This document shows, one piece after another, positions 1 through 5,811 of a DNA stretch of 8,761 nt (position 1 is the stretch's first letter; every line of letters begins with the position of its first letter). The stretch is taken from assembly GCA_030432855.1 (NCBI GenBank), contig JAUILM010000199.1:1-8761 (forward strand), in the 5' to 3' direction. Under the pieces are notes generated by a model, which made no database searches, was not told the DNA's origin, and saw only the letters and a list, made by a program, of their open reading frames with translations. A program made the translations under genes and the position numbers. Source of the stretch: Bacteroidia bacterium (GTDB taxonomy: Bacteria; Bacteroidota; Bacteroidia; Chitinophagales; Saprospiraceae).

Positions 1-109
1 TGAGATTGTATTATCAGGAATAGGCATTATTTTGGATTTTGGTGGATTTGACTCTTACTTCCTGATTTGAACTAAAGCATTTCTCCGTCTCCAAAAATAG
101 TCAGTCCAA

Positions 110-128
110 GACCCCTTTTGAAGGGGTC
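110..128. terminator. Hairpin, possible terminator or extragenic element
   Basis: GACCCCTT (110-117) pairs perfectly with AAGGGGTC (121-128) around a 3-base loop. Four T follow shortly after on the + strand (133-136), and a run of five T follows on the - strand beyond position 100. It could end transcription of a gene lying left of the window. It could equally be half of a dispersed extragenic element together with the next hairpin, because the two abut with no spacer. Confidence 0.4.
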
Positions 129-158
129 AAAGTTTTGACGCGAAGCAAAAAAACTTTG
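128..158. repeat. Second hairpin, abutting the first
   Basis: CAAAGTTTT (128-136) pairs with AAAACTTTG (150-158), 9 bp, enclosing a 13-base loop that contains GCGAAGC. It shares base 128 with the previous hairpin, so a transcript could fold into two stacked stem-loops. Such double stem-loops between genes are typical of dispersed extragenic repeats, but only one copy is visible here. Its role is therefore unproven. Confidence 0.4.
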
Positions 159-369
159 GGGGATGATCACGGATGTCAATTTCAAAGAAACGCATTTTAT
201 TGGTCCCGTCGATATGCTCATCATTCATGACTTTTTATGTATAGTTTGTCTTGGATTTTAGCTCAAGGTCCACTGCGTGGGGCGTTCTTTGACATTGCCT
301 CACAGGGGCCTATATGGACTAGTGGTTCATTAAGAAATCGCCTGAAGTAGTCAACAGGAATTGGTTTCT

Positions 370-396
370 CGCAGAGGGCGCAGAGCTCGCGGAGGT
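370..396. repeat. Three 9-bp units (CGCAGAGGG type)
   Basis: Three consecutive 9-mers, CGCAGAGGG, CGCAGAGCT and CGCGGAGGT, form the core of module A in the first composite repeat. The 9-bp period is clear, and the same period recurs in the second module A copy at 745-771. Confidence 0.65.
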
Positions 397-744
397 TGTG
401 TGCTAAATTCTAAGTCTCCTTGAAGACGTACAACTGGAGCGGTCTTAGTGATTAAATAAAAAGTCACTGCAAGGTCAACGATTCAACACATCAACAAATC
501 AACAGAAAAATGATTCTAGGTGCTTGAACTCCCCACGCTTAAGTGTCCTTGAGTAGCCTTAGTGATTTATCAAAAAGTGATGGGAAATATCAACCATTCA
601 ACACATCGACAAATCAACAGAAAATTACTAAGTGCTCTTGAACACGCCACGCTGAAGTGCCCTAAAGTGGCCTTAGTGGTTAAAAATTGCTGCAAGTAAA
701 GTCAACGATTCAACACATTGACAAATCAACACAAACTGGTTTCT

Positions 745-771
745 CGCAAAGTCCGCAAAGTCCGCAGAGTT
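745..771. repeat. Three 9-bp units (CGCAAAGTC type)
   Basis: CGCAAAGTC occurs twice in a row, followed by the variant CGCAGAGTT. This is the second well-preserved module A. It is better conserved internally than the copy at 370-396, which suggests local homogenisation or more recent expansion here. Confidence 0.7.
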
Positions 772-932
772 TTCCTAAGAAAGTTTCTAAGTACTCTCTA
801 ACACGTCACACTAAGTGGCCTCAGTGGTAAAGCAAAGAGTAATGGAAAGGTCAAGGAATCAACAAAATTAGGTTTTTCGCATAGAGTTTATTTAACAAAA
901 CGGTCAACGCTATATCGGTATCTACACAATAC

Positions 933-974
933 ACACCGGACACCGGACACCGGACACCGGACACCGGATACCGG
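933..974. repeat. Heptamer array (ACACCGG)5 plus ATACCGG
   Basis: Five perfect head-to-tail copies of ACACCGG (933-967) are followed by one variant ATACCGG (968-974). CGGTATC at 916-922 and GATACCG at 967-973 form a 7-bp inverted repeat around most of the array. The array ends 68 bp before the start codon of the GIY-YIG-like gene, in or near where its promoter should be. Perfect short tandem repeats gain and lose units by slippage, so copy number may vary between strains. Iteron-like protein binding is the alternative. Confidence 0.85.
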
Positions 975-1032
975 TAAAATTAATCACAGAAATAAATCAT
1001 ACATGCTGGTTTACTACGTTACTATCTTGTAC

Positions 1033-1036
1033 AGGA
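1033..1036 (+). promoter_or_regulatory. Shine-Dalgarno-like AGGA
   Basis: AGGA lies 6 bases before the ATG at 1043 and supports that start. Most other + strand genes in the window have only A-rich leaders, so this one is unusual locally. Confidence 0.5.
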
Positions 1037-1042
1037 ATATTT

Positions 1043-1387
1043 ATGCCACGGAAATATCATGTCTACGTAGTTGAGCTATCGAAAAAGGTATTTACTGAAA
1101 ATGCGAAATTTCGATCTGCGAATCCTCAGTACAATGGGGTACTTGAATGCCTATATGTGGGCATGACCAGTAAATCACCTAAAGAACGTTTCCAACAACA
1201 TCGGTCTGGAGCGCTTAGCAATAAAGGAGTCCGAATATCCTCCAACATCGTACAGAAGTATGGCCTGTATCTGCGTCCCAGCTTGTACGAGCATTTGGAC
1301 CCAAAGAGTAGGGAAGAGGCTTTGCAAATGGAAAAGGAGCTGGCTATGAAGCTGCGAAGGGAAAGGTATGCCGTCTGGTTTAATTAA
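1043..1387 (+). CDS. GIY-YIG-like nuclease domain protein
   Basis: A 114-aa single-domain protein resembling the GIY-YIG endonuclease superfamily. The GIY element corresponds to VYV (residues 7-9) and the YIG element to YVG (38-40), followed by GMTSKSPKERFQQH, which carries the expected catalytic Arg49 and a His at 53. Glu97, in a helix (EALQMEKEL), fits the metal-binding glutamate. The segment between the two name motifs is about 28 residues, longer than the 10-12 usual in UvrC- or Slx1-type domains. No DNA-binding domain is attached, so its target is unknown; small stand-alone members are common and mostly uncharacterised. The ATG has an AGGA 6 bases upstream. It follows the repeat-rich leader and precedes the next gene by 37 bp, so the two may be co-transcribed. 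Family assignment is fairly sure; nuclease activity is inferred. Confidence 0.75.
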   Translation: MPRKYHVYVVELSKKVFTENAKFRSANPQYNGVLECLYVGMTSKSPKERFQQHRSGALSNKGVRISSNIVQKYGLYLRPSLYEHLDPKSREEALQMEKELAMKLRRERYAVWFN

Positions 1388-1424
1388 AATAGAGTTATCT
1401 TTCGAGAGTTGAAAAAGCTCACTT

Positions 1425-1973
1425 GTGAAACGCCCTTTTTGGTCCAGTGAAAAGATCCTCAGTCTCTCTGCTTTGTTTATCAGTTTGCTGACATTGGTCG
1501 TTTTTATATATCAAACAGACCTAATTAGGGAGCAGCAGTATAAATCGGTTTATCCTCACCTGGGATTTGCTAATCATTATGGCGGCACCCTGCGCTATGA
1601 GTATGTGATCACCAATGAAGGAATTGGTCCCGCTCTCGTGGAAGAAGTAATAGTGAAATATGGCGATGCTAAGTATGAAGATATTATCGATTTTGTCGAT
1701 GATAAAATGCAGGAAGTGGACAGTGTGACCTATTTCCATGCAAATCTTCGTAAGGGGCGCTTGATTCCAGCAGGTGAGAAGATCTCCCTGATTAAACTAG
1801 CTTCAGAGCAGGATTTGGAAGGAACTGGATTGCCTCTCAATACGCACAGGGGTTCATCTAAATTGTACTACGTATTAAACTCCGACAGCCTGCAAATTGA
1901 AGTACGGTACCGTTCGATCTACGGTGAGACCTGGATCATCAGAAATGGCGGTAAAAGCCCCGAAACGCTATAG
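1425..1973 (+). CDS. Membrane-anchored protein of unknown function
   Basis: A 182-aa protein that I do not recognise. A single hydrophobic segment at about residues 11-29 follows a short positively charged N-terminus (MKRPFWSSEK), which predicts one membrane anchor with the rest outside the cytoplasm. There is no signal-peptidase or lipoprotein site. The remainder looks beta-rich, with alternating hydrophobic residues in YEYVITNEGIGPALVEEVIV, a pattern seen in immunoglobulin-like folds. No catalytic motif is visible. The start is GTG at 1425; no in-frame ATG lies nearby upstream, and the anchor begins right after it. No good Shine-Dalgarno is present. It starts 37 bp after the GIY-YIG-like gene and ends 98 bp before the cyclase fusion, both on the same strand. 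A real gene is likely from the clear anchor and coding-like composition. Confidence 0.7.
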   Translation: MKRPFWSSEKILSLSALFISLLTLVVFIYQTDLIREQQYKSVYPHLGFANHYGGTLRYEYVITNEGIGPALVEEVIVKYGDAKYEDIIDFVDDKMQEVDSVTYFHANLRKGRLIPAGEKISLIKLASEQDLEGTGLPLNTHRGSSKLYYVLNSDSLQIEVRYRSIYGETWIIRNGGKSPETL

Positions 1974-1978
1974 ATTGA

Positions 1979-2020
1979 GCCTTTTTAAGCGGGTAATTGG
2001 ATTTGGTATGCTTTTAAAGC
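1979..2020 (+). promoter_or_regulatory. Two related AT-rich dyads before the cyclase gene
   Basis: GCCTTTTTAAGC (1979-1990) and GCTTTTAAAGC (2010-2020) lie with centres about 31 bp apart, near three helical turns, in the 98-bp gap before the cyclase fusion. The second is a perfect 5+5 dyad. They could be paired operator half-sites. I could not place a clean Bacteroidota promoter (TTTG ... TAnnTTTG) in this gap. Chance occurrence in AT-rich DNA is a real possibility. Confidence 0.2.
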
Positions 2021-2071
2021 AAATTCTCTCTTCGATTTGTTTAAGTTCGGTCTACGATTCTGACAAAATCT

Positions 2072-4408
2072 ATGAAACAGCCACACAATCGCAGATTGGC
2101 AGCTATCATGTTTGCTGATATCAAGGGGTATACCGCAATGATGCAGCAAGATGAGGGCAAGGCTATGGCGGTTCGAGAGCAGCATCGTAGGATCACTGAA
2201 TCCATGCATGATACCTTTCATGGTGAGATCATTCAATATTATGGAGATGGAGTACTCAGTATTTTCGATAGTGCCGTACACGCTGCTCAATGCGGGATAG
2301 CGATTCAGAAAGCAATGCTGGGAGGACAGCCCCGAGTACCGCTGCGCGTTGGGGTGCATGTGGGAGATATCCTGCGCAAAGGCGATGAGGTGATCGGAGA
2401 CAGCGTGAATGTGGCTGCCAGAATTCAGTCCATGAGTATCTCTGGATCAGTGCTGATATCAGGGAAGGTAAACGAGGAATTAAAAAACCACCCGGAGATC
2501 GCCAGCCGGACACTGGGCTTCTATCAGTTTAAAAATGTTGCTGATCCACTGCAGGTTTTTGCTCTGGTTGACGGTGATATAAAAGTCCCTATGCCTCATG
2601 AGATTGAAGGCGATAAGTTCCAAAAAAGCAAATCCCTGGCCGTCTTGCCTTTCCTCAATTTAAGTCGCAGTGATGAATACGATTATTTCAGTGATGGCAT
2701 GACAGAGGAAATCATTAATGCCTTATCTAAGATTAAGGGATTGAAAATCACCTCCCGTACGTCGTCTTTTTTTTATAAGAACAAAAATGTAGCTCTGGCA
2801 GAAATTGGTCAGGCACTACATGTATCCAGTATACTGGAAGGTAGTGTTCGTCTGGCGGGAAATCAGGTGCGGATCTCCGCAAAGCTGGTGGATGTGGCTG
2901 ATGATATACAATTCTGGTCGGAGACCTTTGACCGCTCAATGGATAATATATTCGAGGTGCAGGACGAAATCAGTCTGTTGATTGCCGAGAGACTTCGAGA
3001 GCATTTGGGGCATTTTGAAATTCAGGACCAGCTAGTGGATCGACCTGACATCGGTATCGATGCTTATCAGGACTATTTAAAAAGCCGCTATCATCTGTTG
3101 AAGATGGGTCCTCAGGATATTGAGAAGGGCTTCGAACTACTGCAGTCCATCATTGAAAGGGAGCCAAACTATACACTAGCCCATCTGGGAATGCACTTAG
3201 GCTACCTGTTGTCAGGAATGCTGGGATACATGGCAAGTGAAGAGGCATTTGAGAAAGCCGGAAAACACCTCAAGAGAGCTATCGAGCTCGAACCTGATCA
3301 TCCTCAGTGCCGCCTGCAGCTCTCGTATAAGAGCTTCCTGGAAGATTGGGACCTTGAGAGTGCGTATACACACGTGAAAAAATCGCTCGAGCAACAGCAG
3401 ACCGTGGAGGGTTATCAGTCGATGGCTTCCATGCTGGTAGCGGAGGGGAAAAATAAAGCCGCCAGACATTACATTAATACGGCTATAGAAATCGATCCTT
3501 TCTCCGACATCAATCAGCACCTAAAGGGGTTTATTTATTATTGTGACGAGGACTATGAGACAGCTATCAAGCATTATTTGGAAGGACTGAATTTGAACCC
3601 GGATGGAAAAGTTTCTTTACTATATCTGGGACAGGCCTATTTACTTCACGGCCAGATTGAGGATGCCAGAAATCATTTTAACAACCTATCAGAATCTGCC
3701 GATGAGCTCCTGAAGATCGGTGGTATGGGGCTCGTGGCTGCGGTGAGTGGACAACGGAACAAAGCTCGTGAGGCAATGCTTCATTTGGAAGAGTATCGAA
3801 TGTCTGAATATGCGGACAGAGCAAACCTCTTACTCATTCTATGTAAGACTGCCATGCACGATAGTCAGGGTGCGCTGGATCTCATCGAAAGTGCCATTGA
3901 GACCCGACTACCCATGTGCGTTTACCTACCCGTGGAGCCCTTCCTGCGCCCGTTGCATCCACATGGGAGATTCTCACAATTGATGGATCGCATCCTTAAG
4001 ATTCCGGAAGACACTACTTCATCCGACAGACGTTATAAAAATCCACTCTTGTCCAACGCTCTCCTCAGAGAAGGGATGAGCAGCCTAAAGGAGCTCATGG
4101 AGGATGAAAAAGTCTATCTGGATCCGGAACTCACATTGAAGGAATTGGCAGAAATCTCGGGAATGCCTTCCAATCAGATGTCTCAGTTGTTGAATGAAGG
4201 CTTTGGTCAAAATTTTTCGGAGTTTGTAAACTCGTATCGGCTGGATGCCTTTAAAGAAAAAGTGCAGGACGCGGTAAACCATCACAAAACGATTTTGGCA
4301 CTGGCCTTTGAGAGCGGATTTAACTCGAAGACAGTCTTTAATACGTTTTTCAAAAAGATGACAGGACTCACTCCCAGTAAGTATTGGAAATCAGTCGTTC
4401 GACAATAG
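2072..4408 (+). CDS. Class III nucleotide cyclase / TolB_N-like / TPR / AraC-HTH fusion regulator
   Basis: A 778-aa cytoplasmic protein with no signal peptide or membrane segment. Residues 8-168 form a class III adenylate/guanylate cyclase catalytic domain: metal-binding Asp16 (FADIKGYT) and Asp59 (YYGDG), Arg92, and the transition-state pair Asn113/Arg117 (NVAAR) are all present. The two purine-selecting positions are Gln55 and Glu106 instead of the adenylate-type Lys/Asp. Residues ~186-310 match the TolB N-terminal-like module (SLAVLPF, YFSDGMTEEI, ILEGSVR) often found between cyclase and TPR parts. Residues ~320-640 are TPR-like helical repeats. Residues ~677-776 are an AraC-type double HTH (LTLKELAEISGM ... 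FNSKTVFNTFFKKMTGLTPS). The ATG at 2072 places the cyclase domain right at the N-terminus, as expected; no Shine-Dalgarno is seen. Likely a one-chain nucleotide-signal and transcription regulator. Cyclase activity and substrate are not established. Confidence 0.88.
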   Translation: MKQPHNRRLAAIMFADIKGYTAMMQQDEGKAMAVREQHRRITESMHDTFHGEIIQYYGDGVLSIFDSAVHAAQCGIAIQKAMLGGQPRVPLRVGVHVGDILRKGDEVIGDSVNVAARIQSMSISGSVLISGKVNEELKNHPEIASRTLGFYQFKNVADPLQVFALVDGDIKVPMPHEIEGDKFQKSKSLAVLPFLNLSRSDEYDYFSDGMTEEIINALSKIKGLKITSRTSSFFYKNKNVALAEIGQALHVSSILEGSVRLAGNQVRISAKLVDVADDIQFWSETFDRSMDNIFEVQDEISLLIAERLREHLGHFEIQDQLVDRPDIGIDAYQDYLKSRYHLLKMGPQDIEKGFELLQSIIEREPNYTLAHLGMHLGYLLSGMLGYMASEEAFEKAGKHLKRAIELEPDHPQCRLQLSYKSFLEDWDLESAYTHVKKSLEQQQTVEGYQSMASMLVAEGKNKAARHYINTAIEIDPFSDINQHLKGFIYYCDEDYETAIKHYLEGLNLNPDGKVSLLYLGQAYLLHGQIEDARNHFNNLSESADELLKIGGMGLVAAVSGQRNKAREAMLHLEEYRMSEYADRANLLLILCKTAMHDSQGALDLIESAIETRLPMCVYLPVEPFLRPLHPHGRFSQLMDRILKIPEDTTSSDRRYKNPLLSNALLREGMSSLKELMEDEKVYLDPELTLKELAEISGMPSNQMSQLLNEGFGQNFSEFVNSYRLDAFKEKVQDAVNHHKTILALAFESGFNSKTVFNTFFKKMTGLTPSKYWKSVVRQ

Positions 4409-4430
4409 GTTCGGATTTGCAAATCAGAAC
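4409..4430. promoter_or_regulatory. 22-bp near-perfect dyad, candidate operator
   Basis: GTTCGGATTTG (4409-4419) and CAAATCAGAAC (4420-4430) are inverted copies with 10 of 11 pairs matching (only 4413/4426 differs). The dyad starts at the base after the stop of the cyclase-AraC gene and ends 59 bp before the oxidoreductase start. There is no loop and no T-run after it, so it is a poor intrinsic terminator and better suited to binding a dimeric regulator. The neighbouring AraC-type protein is one candidate binder, although that family usually prefers direct repeats. Confidence 0.6.
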
Positions 4431-4473
4431 GACCTGCCTGTCTTGTCAGCCTACCTTAGCATCATATTTAAGA

Positions 4474-4483
4474 ATCTAAATCA
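4474..4483 (+). promoter_or_regulatory. Leader 10-mer ATCTAAATCA, first copy
   Basis: ATCTAAATCA ends 6 bases before the oxidoreductase ATG at 4490. The identical 10-mer lies 7 bases before the start of the next gene. It occupies the place of a Shine-Dalgarno sequence, which is absent, and may be part of an A-rich translation initiation signal. Confidence 0.3.
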
Positions 4484-4489
4484 CTACCA

Positions 4490-5464
4490 ATGAAAAATGT
4501 AATGAAAGCAGCCATTCTCAAACAATATGGTGGTCCTGACTCCGTGCAGATAGAAAAGGTCGCAAAACCCACACCGGCTGATGACGAGATTCTGGTGAGA
4601 GTTCATGCCAGTGCCATAAATTCGGCAGATGTACGCCTGAGAAAGGCCGATCCCTTTGTGATTCGATTTATGCTGGGAGTCTTTAGCCCCAAAAATGCTA
4701 TCCTGGGTATGGATTTTTCCGGAGTCGTAGAGTCTGTGGGTAAGTCAGTGACCCGATTTAATCCTGGTGATGAAGTCTTCGGGTCTACAGTGGCGAGTGG
4801 AATGAAGGCGCATGCGGAGTATTTGACGATTGCAGAGGAAGGTTTAGTTCTACCCAAGCCGCATATATTAACACACGAGGAAGCCCCTTCCTTTTATTTT
4901 GGTGGATCAGCCTCACTGCATTTCCTAAAGAAGGGTGGTATTAAATCGGGTGATAGTGTACTGATTTATGGTGCCTCAGGAGCATTGGGGGTATATGCCG
5001 TTCAGTTGGCCAAATATTTTGGAGCGGAGGTGACGACCGTTTCCAGCGGTCGAAATATTCCCATGCTGAGAGAGTTGGGAGCAGATCATACACTTGATTA
5101 TACCAAAGGTGAATATGAATCGAATCAGGACGAATATGATATCATATTTGACACCATTGGTAAAAGTCCTTTTGGTGAGAGTGTCCGACTCCTCAAGAAG
5201 AAAGGTAAATATCTTCGGGCCGTACACTTGTCACCCGGTGTTATGCTTCGGGGGCTTTGGGTGAACCTCACTACTTCTAAAAAAGTAATAGGTGGTGTAG
5301 CCAGTGATAATAAGGAAGACCTGGAGTTTTTGACTACTTTGATGGATGAGCAGCATCTACAACCGGTGGTGGACCGTACATTTTCACTGGATAATATTCA
5401 GGAGGCTCATGCCTATGTGGGAGAAGGTCATAAAAGAGGCAGTGTGATTGTGAAGATGACTTAA
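4490..5464 (+). CDS. Zinc-independent MDR oxidoreductase (quinone oxidoreductase-like), NAD(P)-dependent
   Basis: A 324-aa medium-chain dehydrogenase/reductase of ordinary length for the zinc-free quinone-oxidoreductase branch. The N-terminal GroES-like domain (about 1-125) contains GMDFSGVVESVGKSVTRFNPGDEVFG (split here: GMDFSGVVESVG at 73-84, FNPGDEVFG at 90-98). The Rossmann domain has the nucleotide loop IYGASGALG (159-167) followed by VYAVQLAKYFGAEVT. The cysteine cluster for structural zinc and the catalytic Cys are absent, so it should not be a zinc alcohol dehydrogenase. It probably reduces quinones, enones or similar carbonyls with NAD(P)H; the substrate cannot be told from sequence. 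The ATG at 4490 is used, with a second in-frame ATG at 4502 as an alternative. It is followed after 28 bp by the next gene, suggesting an operon. The 22-bp dyad upstream may control it. Confidence 0.88.
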   Translation: MKNVMKAAILKQYGGPDSVQIEKVAKPTPADDEILVRVHASAINSADVRLRKADPFVIRFMLGVFSPKNAILGMDFSGVVESVGKSVTRFNPGDEVFGSTVASGMKAHAEYLTIAEEGLVLPKPHILTHEEAPSFYFGGSASLHFLKKGGIKSGDSVLIYGASGALGVYAVQLAKYFGAEVTTVSSGRNIPMLRELGADHTLDYTKGEYESNQDEYDIIFDTIGKSPFGESVRLLKKKGKYLRAVHLSPGVMLRGLWVNLTTSKKVIGGVASDNKEDLEFLTTLMDEQHLQPVVDRTFSLDNIQEAHAYVGEGHKRGSVIVKMT

Positions 5465-5475
5465 TATTGCGTTAT

Positions 5476-5485
5476 ATCTAAATCA
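5476..5485 (+). promoter_or_regulatory. Leader 10-mer ATCTAAATCA, second copy
   Basis: This is identical to the 10-mer before the oxidoreductase gene, here 7 bases before the ATG at 5493. No Shine-Dalgarno is present. Its repetition at the same distance in two adjacent genes hints at a shared translational or regulatory role. Confidence 0.3.
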
Positions 5486-5492
5486 AAACTAA

Positions 5493-5810
5493 ATGGAAGT
5501 TGTCGTTATAGCATGTTATAAACCACTGCCAGCTAAAGAAGAAGCTCTGAAGACCCTGATGAAATATCACTGGTCACGTTTAAATGCAGAGGGTCTGGTG
5601 TCTGACCGAAAACCTGTCCTGATGCAGGCTGCAGATAATACGATAATTGAAGTATTTGGATGGCGATCGCAGGAGGCCATTGACAGTGCGCATTCAAATC
5701 CTGAGGTTTTAAAAATGTGGGACGAATTTGCCCAGGTATGCGAATATGTTCCAATACAGCAGGTGCCGGAAAGTCAGCAACTGTTTTCGCCGTTTATACC
5801 GCTATTTTAA
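5493..5810 (+). CDS. Small protein, probably dimeric alpha/beta-barrel (ABM-like) fold
   Basis: A 105-aa cytoplasmic protein. The order of elements fits the ferredoxin-like dimeric alpha/beta barrel of antibiotic biosynthesis monooxygenase-like proteins: a first strand (VVVIACYKPL), a helix (AKEEALKTLMKYHWSRLNAE), a strand with the invariant-looking TIIEVFGWRS, a helix (AIDSAHSNPEVLKMWDEFAQ) and a last strand near EYVPIQQV. No cofactor is expected in this fold, and no catalytic residue can be assigned. It lies 28 bp after the oxidoreductase and shares its leader 10-mer, so they are probably one operon and may act on the same small molecule. Its stop codon is one base from the stop of the convergent protease gene. 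The fold call is moderate; the function is unknown. Confidence 0.65.
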   Translation: MEVVVIACYKPLPAKEEALKTLMKYHWSRLNAEGLVSDRKPVLMQAADNTIIEVFGWRSQEAIDSAHSNPEVLKMWDEFAQVCEYVPIQQVPESQQLFSPFIPLF

Positions 5811-5811
5811 G

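Larger units (their letters stand above)
1..347. other. Gene-poor left edge, no convincing CDS
   Basis: No frame on either strand gives a convincing gene. One + frame is open from the window edge to a TGA at 68-70 (22 codons) and could be the tail of an upstream gene, but that length is expected by chance. On the - strand a 33-codon frame (127-228) starts at an ATG and ends inside the hairpin element at 128-158. Its codons look somewhat gene-like, but it has no ribosome binding site and no recognisable family. Apart from the two hairpins listed separately, I see nothing else in this stretch. Confidence 0.5.
348..896. repeat. Degenerate tandem array of a composite ~112-bp repeat
   Basis: Three modules recur in fixed order. 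Module C is a CAAC-rich string resembling GTCAACGATTCAACACAT, seen near 348 (short), 474, 590, 701 and 850 (short). Module A begins GGTTTCTCGC and runs into 9-bp CGCAGAG/CGCAAAG units, seen at 363, 738 and, truncated, 871. Module B starts near CTAAGTGCTCTTGAACACG and ends near CCTTAGTGGTTAAA, seen at about 403-472, 512-588, 624-700 and 784-848. Full C starts are spaced 116 and 111 bp, then 149 bp where module A is present. The copies differ by scattered substitutions and small indels, so the array is old. It is not a CRISPR: there is no constant short repeat with unique spacers. No open frame spans it. Confidence 0.75.

Noticed and set aside
2..70. Open + frame from the window edge to TGA at 68-70 as the tail of an upstream gene
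   Set aside because: Twenty-two codons is within chance expectation and the peptide matches nothing I recognise.
163..261. 32-aa + strand frame starting at ATG 163
   Set aside because: No ribosome binding site, hydrophobic low-information tail, and it overlaps an equally plausible short frame on the other strand.
348..896. CRISPR array
   Set aside because: The repeats are long, degenerate and composite, without constant short repeats, unique spacers or cas genes.
1..1042. Insertion sequence or mobile element remnant
   Set aside because: No transposase fragment, terminal inverted repeats or target duplication could be found.
1561..1576. GATTTGCTAATC as a second copy of the 22-bp dyad core
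   Set aside because: It lies inside a coding region, has one mismatch to the core and lacks the outer GTTC/GAAC arms.
4410..4489. Bacteroidota-type promoter before the oxidoreductase (TACCTTAG near 4452)
   Set aside because: The -7-like element is 7 of 8, but the only TTTG upstream (4416-4419) is 32 bases away, too far for the usual spacing.
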